Source: Microcebus murinus (lineage: Eukaryota > Chordata > Mammalia > Primates > Cheirogaleidae). Taken from it: DNA of 64,000 nucleotides. Of this stretch, positions 39,405-52,339 are shown piece by piece. How positions within the stretch are numbered: the first letter of the stretch is position 1; every line of letters begins with the position of its first letter. The translations under genes were made by a program, and so were the position numbers. The notes below the pieces were generated by a model. It was not told the origin of the DNA and ran no database searches. It worked only from the letters and a program-made list of their open reading frames with translations. The stretch is taken from contig NC_134107.1 in assembly GCF_040939455.1 (NCBI RefSeq), forward strand, positions 12,897,537 through 12,961,536. The letters run 5' to 3'.

Positions 39405-39420
39405 CTGGAGATGACGTTTG

Positions 39421-39714
39421 TTTTTTGTTTTTTTGTTTGCTTGTTTGTTTTTGAGACAGGGTCTCACTTTGTTGTCCGGGCATGAGGGCAGTGATGTGAT
39501 CATACCTCACGGCAACCTCAAACTCCTGAGCTCAAGTGACCCTCCTGCCTCAGCCTCCCAAATAGCTGGGACTACAGGCATGCACCACCACACCTGGTTA
39601 ATTTTTCTATTTTTTATAGAGATGGGTTTTTGCTGTGTTGCTCAGGCTTGTCTCGAACTCCAGCCTCGGACTCCTGAAGTGCTAGGATGACAGGCGTGAG
39701 CCATCTCACCCAGC
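39421..39714 (-). mobile_element. Alu, older type, with target-site duplication
   Basis: Reverse Alu lacking the strepsirrhine-specific middle block, so from an earlier wave. Duplication CTGGAGATGACGTTTG at 39405-39420 and CTGGAGATGACATTTG at 39715-39730. Confidence 0.85.
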
Positions 39715-39774
39715 CTGGAGATGACATTTGAATTCATTTCAAGAAACATTTCTTTTCCTTGGTCCTGGCCCCAT

Positions 39775-39856
39775 CCTCTCTCTCCTGAACACCTTTCACA
39801 GCCCCCAGCTGGAGGGGCTGAGCTGGGGGCTGTGAAAGGCGTTCAGGAGAGAGAGG
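39775..39856. repeat. Long inverted repeat (36-bp arms, 10-base loop)
   Basis: The left arm 39775-39810 and right arm 39821-39856 are complementary at 35 of 36 positions (A at 39791 faces C at 39840). The loop is GGAGGGGCTG. It lies between two Alus but belongs to neither. It could be a foldback RNA source, a palindrome made by template switching, or an assembly artefact. Confidence 0.85.
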
Positions 39857-39907
39857 CCTGAGGCCGGGGAAGGGGTGGGGTGAAGATGTGTGATGTATCC
39901 TATGTGC

Positions 39908-40249
<342 letters not shown>

Positions 40250-40329
40250 CTTACGTACTTTTATGTTGCATGTTGATCGGGAGGCTTGAGGGGCTAAGAG
40301 GATAACACGAGTTGCTTTTACTCATGAAT

Positions 40330-40490
40330 TCTGATCAACCAGGCACTGTTCAAAGTAATCTATTTAAGCCTCCCAACAATCCTGTGAGACAGATAATATT
40401 ATAATAATATACCCATTTTACAGATTAGAAAATGGACGCACAGAGAAACTTTTAGCAGCTTGCCAAAAGCCACACAGCAAGGAAGTTCTT
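40330..40490 (-). repeat. MIR/L2-class remnant
   Basis: Has a CCCATTTTACAGATTAGAAAATGG block and a CCAAAAGCCACACAGCAAGG block in reverse MIR order. Confidence 0.6.
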
Positions 40491-40539
40491 TCCTGTCCCT
40501 TTGCAGTCAATTCTCCCATCCCAGGAAATCACTTAACTC

Positions 40540-40717
40540 ATTTCTATTGTCATCAATTAGTTTTGTCTCTTGTAGAATTTCACATCAATGAATCATACAG
40601 CATGTGCTCCTTTGGGTTTGGCTTCTGTCTCCCATCATTGTCTGTGAGGTTCATCATGTTGCCCTGTGTGGCAGCAGTTGACTCCTTTTTATGGCTAATA
40701 TCCCATTCCATGGATGT
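40540..40717 (-). mobile_element. LINE-1 3' fragment interrupted by a later composite insertion
   Basis: Text similar to 38930-39110 (TTAGTTTTGTCTCTTGTAGAA, CATTCCATGGATGTACCACA). It appears to resume at about 41458 after the Alu-microsatellite-Alu block. Confidence 0.55.
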
Positions 40718-40732
40718 ACCACACTTTCTTTT

Positions 40733-40899
40733 CTTTTTTTTTTTTTTTTTTAAGACAGGGTCTCACTCTGTCGCTCAGGCTAGAGTGCCGTGGTGTGAGC
40801 CTAGCTCACAGCAACCTCAAACCCCTGGGCTCAAGCAATCCTCCTGCCTCAGCCTCCCAGAGTGCTAGGATTACAGGTGTGAGCCACCATGCCTGGCCC
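40733..40899 (-). mobile_element. Internally deleted or monomeric Alu
   Basis: Reverse Alu-like unit of about 165 bases: a T run, one arm, then directly the conserved 5' end (CCCAGAGTGCTAGGATTACAGG). Either a monomer or an Alu that lost its middle. Confidence 0.7.
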
Positions 40900-41039
40900 T
40901 TCTTTTCTTTTTCTTTTTCTTTTCCCATCCCCCTCCCCCTCCTTCCCTTCCTTTCCCTTGCCTCCCTCCTTCCCTTCCCTTCCCCTCCCTCTCTTCCTCT
41001 TTCTTTCTCCCTCCCTCCCTCTCTCTCTCTCTCTTTCTT

Positions 41040-41119
<80 letters not shown>

Positions 41120-41174
41120 TCATTCTTCTTTCTTTCTTATCTTTCTCTCTTTCTCTCTTTTTCTTTCTTTTATT
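40900..41174. repeat. CT-rich microsatellite, with pure (CTTT)n core at about 41050-41120
   Basis: A polypyrimidine tract of about 275 bases: CCCTCC-type text, then (CT)n, then (CTTT)n. It is wedged between two reverse Alus and may have grown from the tail of one of them. Likely unstable in length and able to form H-DNA. Confidence 0.92.
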
Positions 41175-41456
41175 TTGAGACAGGATCTCGCTCTGTTGCC
41201 CAGGCTGGAGTGCATTGGCAAAATCATGGATCACTGCAACCTCAACCTTAGGGCTTAAGTGATCTTCCCACCTCAGCCTCCCTAGTAGCTGGGACTACAG
41301 GTGTGCACCACCACACCCGGCTAATTTTTTTAGTTTTTGTGGAGATGGGGTTTTGCTGTGTTGCCCAGGCTGGTGTCAAACTCCTGGGCTCGAGTGATCC
41401 TCCTGCCTTGGCCTCCTGAAGTGCTTGGATTTATAGGTATGAGCCACCTCACTAGG
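41175..41456 (-). mobile_element. Alu, older type
   Basis: Reverse Alu without the lemur-type middle block. The flanks CCACACTTTCTTTT (about 40720) and TCACACTTTCTTTA (about 41458) suggest one duplication embracing the whole 40733-41456 block. Confidence 0.82.
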
Positions 41457-41457
41457 T

Positions 41458-41950
41458 CACACTTTCTTTATTCATTCTCCTGAGCAAATTGACTCAGGAT
41501 TAAAATTAAAAGTTGAATGGAGCCAGATGTGGGGGTGGTGGAGAAGATTAAAGACTTGGTCCTGGCCACAAGGCACTTACAGTTCAGAGAAGTGGTGAGA
41601 CACTCAGGAGAACAGTCTTGGTGCTAGCGAGACAGTGCTGGGGGCAGGGCCCAGAGAGGGTTAGTTTCATTACAAGAACCCCAGGAAAGAAGAATTCTTG
41701 CCAAGTGAGTGCGAGAAGGCTTCCTGGCAGAGGAGGATTTGAGATTGGGGTAGACATTCATAAAAAGTGGGGCTCACTTCCCCACACCAGCCACCTCTCC
41801 AGCCCTTGTCAGTCCCTTTCCATCTGGAAGCCTCAGTTTCCCCTTCTTGCAGATCAGTGGTTTACATAGTGTGCTCTCTAAAACCAGAGGTTTCAGTGGA
41901 GCTCCCTGGAGTGGTCATCGGGCCCTCATCCCTGCTCTGGTCAGCATGGC
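41458..41950. other. Spacer
   Basis: Unique sequence after the composite insertion. 41540-41620 has an L2-like AGACTTGGTCCTGGCCACAAGG block. No gene. Confidence 0.4.
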
Positions 41951-42200
41951 TCAGGAGGCACTTGGGTTCACAGCATGAGTTCTGGGTCAGATGGCCTGGG
42001 TTTGAATCCCAGCTCAGCCGCTTGCTGGCTGGGGAACCTGGGCAATTTGCTTACCTTCTCAATGCCTCCATTTCCTCATTTATAAAAAGGGTATGATAGT
42101 ATTTGTAACTGCTTTTTGGGGTTGTTGGGGGGAGTAAATGAGACCCCACATGGATAGTGCTGAGCATGACACCAGTACAGTAAGGGATCAATAAATGTAA
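41950..42200 (+). repeat. MIR, nearly full length
   Basis: Forward MIR: GGTTTGAATCCCAGCTCAGC, ACCTGGGCAATTTGC, CATTTCCTCATTTATAAAA, and a terminal TAAGGGATCAATAAATG. Confidence 0.75.
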
Positions 42201-42596
42201 GTATTTTCTTGCTGTTACATTTTCTGCTATATGGACAATTTCCTCTGAAGGGAAGTGTTAGGGGCTCTGCTGTCAGTGCCCAGGATGGCTCTGCCCACTC
42301 AGCCTGGCCCTTAAGTTTCTTAGAGTGTCTCCTCCTCCCTGCAGACCCAGGCCCAGGACAGCTGGAGCCTGTCACCCAGTTCTTGGGCTCACCTAACCCT
42401 CAGACCTGGGACTTCCCCTCCCTCCCATCCCCCAGGCTCCTGAGAGCTGGCCCTTTGTCCTCAAGGGTGCCAGCTCTTGCTCTGGGCCAGGAGTGGGATG
42501 AAATCCCTCATCCTGGGATGAAAGGCTGGCAGGCCTGGGCTGGGCCAATAAACTGCCCCACCCATGCTGGGAGGACCTCTGGGCACCCGTGTAAAC

Positions 42597-42625
42597 TGAG
42601 TCATGGGGGGCGAGGGGGTGAGTCA
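42597..42625. promoter_or_regulatory. Pair of AP-1 motifs (TGAGTCA) 22 bases apart
   Basis: Perfect TGAGTCA at 42597-42603 and 42619-42625 in unique, non-repeat, GC-rich sequence about 7.5 kb upstream of FOSL1. Candidate distal enhancer element; function inferred. Confidence 0.4.
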
Positions 42626-42802
42626 CGCAGCCTGTGAGTGGGAGCCAAGTGGGGCAGAGCTGGCCTGCGTGGGGTCCCTGGCCACACCTCACAGGGCTGC
42701 CACCCAGCCCCCCTCTGACCCAGCAGGCCCCAGCCCAGGGCAGAGGGGAGCAGGGCCAGCCCGGGCTCCCTGAGGGGCAGGAGCCTGGGGGCTGGACTCC
42801 CA

Positions 42803-42848
42803 GTGTACACGCATGCGCCTGCGTGTGCGTGCGTGTGTGCGCGTGTGT
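42803..42848. repeat. Alternating purine-pyrimidine tract (GT/GC)
   Basis: 42803-42818 and 42820-42848 alternate strictly between purine and pyrimidine and are rich in CG and TG steps, so they are able to adopt Z-DNA. Confidence 0.8.
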
Positions 42849-43179
42849 CATATGTTGTGAGGGGCGGGTGGCAGACAGGAAAGGGAGGCTCTGACTCGGG
42901 AGGAAAGGATTGGGGTTTGGAAAAGACTCAAAGCCCTCTAGAGAGATTTTGGCAGGAATGCTTCGCTGCCCTCTCCTGGCCTGGGAGGGTTTGGCTGATT
43001 TTTCTGCAGGAGCCAACTTTAGCGGAAGTGAGAGTCAGTGACCTGTCTGTCCTCTAGGGTCTCCAAAGGGCAGAGGGTGGAAGATCCCCAGAAACCAATT
43101 CAGACTTCACCCCAGGTGGGCCCCTGTCCCAGGGGCCAGAGCTGCTCAGGGACCAGGGACTCGCTCCCTGCCACACAGG

Positions 43180-44394
43180 TGTGTATACTACACTTGGGAG
43201 TTGTGGAGGCTGCCGGAGCATTTCTAGCCTTGACCTTGGTCAAATTACTTACCTCTTTCTGCCTCAATTTCTTTATCAGTAAAAGGAGGACTGTGAGGAC
43301 CGAAATGAGTTAATGCATATAAACTGCTTAGAGTATGCTTGGTGCAGAGTAGGTCCGTGTACATGTTCGTCTTATTATTTGAGCCTCAGTTTTCTTATCT
43401 ATAAAATGGGAGAGAAAGGACGCCTGAGGTGGCCTTTGTCCAGCTCTCACTCTGCTTCCAGTTTCTGGTTTTATTCCCCTAGAAATTGCCCTCTAGGCCC
43501 TGCCACCCTGTCTGACTTTATCCCTCCGTCTGGCCTGAGTTTTCTTCTCCCCCCACCCAACCAAAGAAAGATGGAGTTGGGGGGCTTCTCAGCGGGGTGC
43601 CTTAGGTTTGCCCTGGGTGCCTAGGGGCATGCTCGTCAGAGAAGTGGGGAGTTTTCCTCTTCAGATGAATCAGCTGCTGACCCAACCCTCTTCCCTGCCA
43701 GGGCCCCTCCCAGCAGGCGGGAGCCGGGTGCAGCTGCCCCACCGGGAAAATCCCCAAAATCCTGCCAAAGCTCTGGCTGAAGTGTTCTCCCTACTCAGCT
43801 GTTTCCTGTTCTCCCTGATTCTGCCGGAGTCCCATCTGGAGTCAGGGGTCAAGCAGAGATTCCCCCCCACACACACACACACAGCCCCTCTGGTGCCTCC
43901 TCCCTGGGGTCTGGGGGTTTGTGGTGTGAGAGGGGGTGGGGAGGGGGGCTGACTTCTTTTCCTGATCTCAGCCATCCTCCCCCTGGTTTTATAAAAGAAG
44001 CAGAGCACAAGGGTTGTCAGAGTTTGCTCAGCCCACCATGGGCCTAAGGCACTTCCCTGCTCCCCTGTAGGAGGGGCCGGCCAAATGGGGCAGAACCCTC
44101 TGGCAGCCTGATGGGGTGGGTTTTGGGGGACTGTTGACCTAGCAGGAGAGCAGTACCCACTGTAGACCCGGGAGACCGCTTCCTGCCCAGGTAGCTTAGT
44201 CATTGCACTCTCTGGGCCTCATTTTTTTCATCAATAAAAAAAGGGAATCCCAGTTTTGGCCCAGCCTCTCTTCCAGGTGGTTCTGAGGACACAAACTGTG
44301 TGCTTTACAAATCAGATCTGAAGCCCTTGAGGGATCTCATCTATCTTTGCAGCCCCCCCACTGCCTGCACTTTCGCACAGTGAGGGCTCAACAG
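43180..44394. other. Spacer
   Basis: 43200-43380 is a forward MIR tail (TTGGTCAAATTACTTACC, GCATATAAACTGCTTAGAG). 43390-43970 is unique, with a CA run at about 43868-43882. 44185-44290 is another forward MIR tail. No gene is supported. Confidence 0.45.
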
Positions 44395-44437
44395 TGCATT
44401 GGATGCTCTGGAGTTGGGTGACTTGGGTTTGAATCTT

Positions 44438-44769
44438 TTTTTTTTTTGAGACAGAGTCTCGCTTTGTTGCCAAGGCTAGAGTGAGTGCCGTGGCGTCAGC
44501 CTAGCTCACAGCAACCTCAAACTAACTCCTGGGCTCAACCAATCCTCCTGCCTCAGCCTCCCGAGTAGTTGGGACTACAAGCATGTGCCACCATGCCCGG
44601 CTAATTTTTTCTATATACATTAGTTGGCCAATTAATTTGTTTCTATTTATAGTAGAGAAGGGGTCTCGCTCTTGCTCAGGCTGGTTTCGAACTCCTGACC
44701 TTGAGCAATCCGGCCGGCCTCGGCCTCCCAGAGTGCTAGGATTACAGGCGTGAGCCACCTCGCCGGGCC
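44438..44769 (-). mobile_element. Alu, strepsirrhine type (first of a tandem pair)
   Basis: Full-length reverse Alu. Preceded by CTTGGGTTTGAATCTT (44422-44437) and followed by GGGTTTGAACTCTT (44770-44783). Confidence 0.88.
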
Positions 44770-44783
44770 GGGTTTGAACTCTT

Positions 44784-45090
44784 TTGAGACAGAGTCTCAC
44801 TCTGTTGCCCAGGCTACAGTGAGTGCCGTGGCGTCAGCCTAGCTCACAGCACCTCAATCTCCTGGGCTCAAGCAATCCTTTTGCCTCAACCTCCCGAGTA
44901 GCTGGGACTACAGGCATGCCACCATGCCTGGCTAATTTTTTCTATATATTTTTAGTTGTCCAGCTAATTTCTATTTTTTAGTGGAGACAGGGTCTCGCTC
45001 TTGCTCAGGCTGGTCTCCTAATTTCGAGCGATCCTCCCGCCTCAGCCTCCCAGAGTGCTAGGATTACAGGCACGAGCCACTGCGCCCGGC
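44784..45090 (-). mobile_element. Alu, older strepsirrhine variant (second of a tandem pair)
   Basis: Reverse Alu with almost no T run and the middle variant also seen at 33229-33560. Followed by CTTGGGTTTGAATCTT at 45091-45106. Confidence 0.85.
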
Positions 45091-45269
45091 CTTGGGTTTG
45101 AATCTTGGCTCTACCACTTACTTACTAGCTTTGTAACCTTGAGCCAATTATTGAACTTTTCTGGGCCTCAGTTTCCTCTTCTGCAAAATGGCAGCAATAA
45201 TGAGCCATGTAAAGCTCAGATGAGATGATGTGGGTAAATGCTTAGTGCAATGTCTGGCTCTTGTTATGA

Positions 45270-47580
45270 ACAGAAGGAGGAACCTGAGACCCAGAGAGAG
45301 AGCGGCTTTCATTCAATCACTCATTTATTCAAGAATGTTTATTTGGCACCTGCACTAGGCTGGGCCCTCTGCTGGATGCTGAAGACACTCTGAAAGAGTG
45401 TCAAAGCACAGCCACTGTCCTTGAGGGGCCCCAGACCCACAGGTAAGAACCACAGGTGGGCAGGTATTGTGGGAGCCTGGGGATGTGCCTGACACTTGGG
45501 GTGAAAATGGATGGGGGAGGATCCTGGAGAATGACACCTGAGCCAGTGGGCCTGCCATGTGGCGTCAGCCAGGAAAGTGGACGGGGTCAGGCATGCCAAG
45601 CAGAGGCTACGGCACAAGCGAAGGCACGGAAGTGAGAAAGGCCAGTGTGTGGGCAAGAAAATCATAGCAGCTCATGATTTTGGAACAAGACAGGCAAAGC
45701 TGGCAGTGGAGATGAGGCAGAAGGGCTGGATCTGAGTTGTCAATTACTTCATTCATTCGCTTAATAATTAATGGCGAGATTGCTCTGGCCAAGCACTGTG
45801 CTAGGCTCTGGGGACAGGGCTGAAATTGGGACATTCTTCCTGCCTTCACGGAGTGCTGAGCCTGGGCATGTGGCTTAGGGACCAGCAAGAGATAGACATC
45901 AATCAATCCATTACATAAGTAACTACACTGTCCTGTGATCAATGGTGCAAGGCAGGTGTTTGAGCAAAAGGAACAGCCTGAGGCGGAGGGCTGCAAGCCA
46001 GGGGGTGAAGGAAGTGCCAGATGGCTTCGACAGGGGGAGCACAGGCCGAAAGGGGTGCCTGAGGGAAGCTGGGGCAATCATTGGGGGCTAGGTGAAGGCC
46101 AACCCAGGAGAGTGGACTCTCTTCTGCAGGCTGTGGGGAGCCACAGAAGAGCCTTGGGCAGGAGCTCTGCAAGTGTGATCCGCTGACCTGGCTGTGGGGG
46201 AAGAGAGGGACCATGGGGGAGGGATGGAGGAGGCAAGTTGGAGGCTGTTGAGGTGGCCTGGGAGGGTGAGGAATGGGCTAAGGCAGGGCCACGGGGATGG
46301 AGAGGAAGGGACAACCTGCAACATGCTTACTTACTGGAGAACTAGGTGCTGTTGACATCATTTGGGCATCTCTGAGGTACCCATGAAGTGCCTTGGCCCA
46401 CTCTGGTCAAGGGCAAGGCACTGATAGTCTCAGGGAGGCAGGGTATCAGGCTCCAACTTGGAGACCACCCAGCTCTGGGGCTTTCTAAGGCTGGGCAGAG
46501 GGGTACTCAGCCCTGGGGAAACTTAGGGTGGGGAGGAAGCTGGAGAGGGTGTTGAGCCAGCATCTCATGATTCAGCCACTTCCACCCAGTCAGCCCAGTG
46601 GCATCTCCGCTCCTCTGCTCCAAATTCCAATTTGATGAGGCTGCTGGAGGCTGAGTCAGCTCCTGCACGGCACGAGAGCAGTGTCCCAAGGGGCTCTCTG
46701 CCAGACACCCTGGCCCCCAACCAAGGCCAGGTCCAGGCATGGGGTTAATGTGGGGGTGCAAGAGCCAGGCTCCCACAGGCTACAGCAAGTCTCAGTAGGG
46801 CGGCCCCACGAGGTCACATGAGTGAACGTGCTTTGTGAGTTGTAAAGAGCTAACTGTGGGTGGTTTTCTCAGCGAGGTCAGGGAGCATACTCATGCTGAG
46901 GAGGAAGGGACTGTGAAGCAAGTACTAGCTCTGCTGGACTCACTGCATGACCCTGAGAAAACTCCTTTCCCCTCTTTGCCTCAATTCCTTTGACCACAGA
47001 ATGGGGCCTACATGTCCTAGAGGTTGTGAAAATTAAATGATGCATATGGAAGTGCTTTGCAAACTGTTCAGTGACCACTATGATGGTCAGGGTGGTAGGA
47101 AAGGAGAGTATAAACACCAGGGCTTCCAGAGACACCACCTATGGTTGTGCAGGTTGTTCACCGCACAAGGACGTCCAACCTAGGGTGCTGAAATCCAGCC
47201 CATCCTCTGCTCATCAAACCACGTGCTCCGACCTAGGACTGCCAGGACCAGAAAGCACCTTTCTCTAACATGCACAAATGCACCCTGTGGGCCAGTAGTG
47301 GCCCCTTGGACCTTCCTGGAAGGGCCAATCGCTAGATTTATGGGAAGTCACTGAGAAACTGATTCTGATTCTTGGGATGGAGGGAAGTGGGGCTGACTTC
47401 ACAGAGGTTCTCAGAGGAGTCCAGGCTCAGCAGTGAGGCACATCTCATTATTGGGGGCAGAGAGGGTGGTCTGGCCAGGTCAAGGGGCAGTCTCTCCTGA
47501 CCCTGCCTCCCCCTAGCAACCAAAGCAGGTAATCACCAAGACAGTATTTTAAAAAACACTCAAGACACAGACCCAAGCTG
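45270..47580. other. Spacer between FOSL1 and C11orf68, right part
   Basis: 45310-45430 and 45745-46030 are L2-like (TTCATTCAATCACTCATTT; AAGCACTGTGCTAGGCTCTG). 46905-47080 is a forward MIR (ACTGCATGACCCTGAG, TGAAAATTAAATGATGCAT). An AP-1 motif TGAGTCA flanked by GC (CTGAGTCAGC, MARE-like) lies at 46652-46658. No gene. Confidence 0.5.
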
Positions 47581-47583
47581 GGT

Positions 47584-47589
47584 TTTATT
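47584..47589 (-). terminator. C11orf68: Polyadenylation signal of C11orf68
   Basis: TTTATT on the plus strand (AATAAA on the gene strand), giving a 3' UTR of about 640 nt. A TGAGTCA motif lies inside the UTR region at 48029-48035. Confidence 0.7.
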
Positions 47590-48202
47590 GAAATACCAAG
47601 AGCAGGCACATGTCAAGGTAGCCAAGGAAGGGAGGAAGGTGGTGCAGGCTGTGTGAGTTGGCAGGGAGGGGCAGGCCCCATGCCCACGGCCCTGGCATCC
47701 CCTCTCTGACAGGGGATGAGTGGGCATAACTACCCCACTCCCCACAATGGCATGCTCAGGCCTGCAGGGCCCTTGTCCCCTGGACTATGAAGGCTCCAAG
47801 GAGAGGGACTGGAAGCACTAACTTTACCCCCTTGTGAGGGAGGAAGGAAAGAAAAGGAGAACGCAGGAGGAAGGGGAGGTATAGCTGGGATGAAGGTGGC
47901 CAAGGAAGGCTCTCCTCTTAGGTGTCTGCACCCAAACTGTGGTCCTGGGCAATAGAGGGGAGCAGCATTGAAGAGGAAAGCTGAGGGCTTGGCCTGCAGG
48001 GAGCCAGAGCCCCCAGCCTGTAGGAGGTTGAGTCAGCCCTGAACAGAGGGCAGAAGTTCAAGGGGATTGAAGATGCAGGCAGTTCCCAAGTGACCTAGTC
48101 GCCAGAGCTGAGGGGCTTAGCCTTCTTGGGACAAGGAGAAGGAAGACAGGAGGATCCATCCCCAGCATCGGGGCAGAGGGTAGTCTCTCTCACTTGACCC
48201 CA

Positions 48203-50450
<2,248 letters not shown>

Positions 50451-52309
50451 TGCAACCCTTTCTGGGACGAAGGCTACGGGGTCCGAACTCTGCCCACCCC
50501 CACCCAGGCGCGGATCAAGAAGATCATGCAGACGGACGAAGAGATTGGAAAGGTGGCGGCGGCTGTGCCTGTCATCATCTGTATCCTGGCGAGGGGCTGG
50601 CCGGGTTGAGGGGCGTGGGGGAGGGAGGCAGCTCGGGTCGCCCTCCCTACCCCTCGCCTCCGCGTTCTCCTTGACGCCCCTCAGCCCGGGCGCTCGAGCT
50701 TTTCCTGGAGTCGCTGTTGAAGAAGGCCTGCCAGGTGACCCAGTCCCGAAACGCCAAGACTATGACTACATCCCACCTGTGAGTGGCCGCGAAGCTGGAA
50801 GGGTCCGGTGGTGCCCTGCCCGAGGAGTTCACACACTTAGAAGAGGAGTGCTCTGGTAGTGAGGGAGGTGGGAGGCTACTGGGGGACCAGGAAGGCCTCA
50901 AAGACTGCTGGGTTTGGACTGGTGGAGGCGGGCTTGGGCGTTCTGGGCGGAGGGAACAGCCTAAGCGAAGTCGGGGAGGTCCCGGTGTGGTAGAGATGGG
51001 CGGGGTTTTTCCAGGCTCCATACTCCTGACATCAGGGCCCCCTGCTGCCCCCTGCTAAGGGCCTACGTGTCTGGGCACCTCTTGAGTGCTGTCACCTCCC
51101 ACTTCTTCCAGGAAGCAGTGCATTGAACTGGAGCAGCAGTTTGACTTCTTAAAGGACCTTGTGGCATCTGTGCCTGACATGCAGGGGGATGGAGAAGACA
51201 ACCACATGGATGGGGACAAGGGTGCCCGCAGGTAGGGGGCCAGAGCCAGGTGTACAGTGGGGAAAGCCAAGACCCATGGTGGTTAGGGGTGGCTGGGGGT
51301 AGCCAAGGAGTGTGGAGACCTCTGGGCAGATGGACTGTACCTTCCTGAAGGGGCCGGAAGCCAGGCAGCAGCAACCGGAAGAATGGTGGAATGGGAAGCA
51401 AAGGGAAGGACAAGAAGCTGTCGGGGACAGACTCGGAGCAGGAGGTGAGTGAAACCCCAACCCTTTGTCCTGGCCCATGATGGCAGAAAGGGCAGCCTTG
51501 AATCAGGCTGCACTGGCTAGAAACCTGGTTTTATCCTTGTCTGTGACCACTTTGCACCTTGGTTTCTTTGTTTGTTCATTGGGGCTATGGGGTCTACTCC
51601 CGTCCCTGCTACCCCTAGGGTTCCAGGTTCCCCAGTGATGGCTTCATGCTTTTTCTTGTCAACTCTGACCCCTGCTGTGCTCATGCTCACAGGATGATTC
51701 TGAGGATACAGATACTGACGGGGAAGAGGAGACACCACAGCCCCCACCCCAGGCCAGCCACCCCCCTGCCCACTTTCAGAGGTAAGCAGCCCAGTGGCAC
51801 CAGGAGGGTGCTAGCAGACTCCCCAAAGCTGGCTTGTCCCTCCTGTTCTCCCTGGCCACTTGGTTTTGTTAATTGTGGCAGATTTGGGGGATGGAAGGGG
51901 AATAACTGAGGAGGGTTTAAAGGCAGGGACTGTTCTCTCACAAGATCCTGTCCCCAGGCTGGCCAGGGGCAGTGGGTGGGGCCTGGGCAGGGGCTGTGTG
52001 ACCTGCTCTGGGCCCTGCGTTTCTTTGGGGCTTGGCTCCCTGTTGGTCCAGGGTCTCTGTGGTGGTCCGGCAGGGCTGAGGCCTGAATGCCTCTCCGGGT
52101 TTCTGCCCTGCAGCCCTCCAACACCCTTCCTGCCCTTCGCCTCCACTCTGCCTTTGCCCCCGGCACCCCCAGGCCCCTCGGCACGTGACGCAGAGGACGA
52201 AGAAGATTATGACTCCTAGCACCCTCTGCCCCCCAGGCCGTACCCCCTTTTAGTTGGTTTTAGTTGTTCTGGGGGGAGGAGAGAAGATAAAATTGATCTT
52301 AAATTTATT

Positions 52310-52326
52310 AATAAAACAGTAATAAA
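52310..52326 (+). terminator. DRAP1: Two polyadenylation signals of DRAP1
   Basis: AATAAA at 52310-52315 and again at 52321-52326, about 95 bases after the stop codon. Confidence 0.85.
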
Positions 52327-52339
52327 AGAGTATCTCAGT

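Larger units (their letters stand above)
44395..45265 (+). repeat. MIR split by two successive Alu insertions
   Basis: The MIR left part (GACTTGGGTTTGAATCTT) ends at 44437 and its right part (GGCTCTACCACTTACTTACTAG) resumes at 45107. Removing the two Alus and the repeated target sequence restores a continuous MIR. Confidence 0.75.

Noticed and set aside
41050..41120. Possible CRISPR-like regular repeat
   Set aside because: A simple tetranucleotide run with no spacers, in a vertebrate genome.
40714..41251. Long Phe/Leu/Ser-rich and Lys/Glu/Arg-rich frames around the CT microsatellite
   Set aside because: These are translations of a tetranucleotide repeat and flanking Alu DNA.
42393..43016. 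207-codon minus-strand frame upstream of FOSL1
   Set aside because: It includes the translation of the GT/GC tract (His-Thr repeats) and has no conserved feature.
51687..52222. 165- and 94-codon frames antisense to the end of DRAP1
   Set aside because: Shadows of the Pro-rich and acidic DRAP1 exons and introns; no splice or family support.
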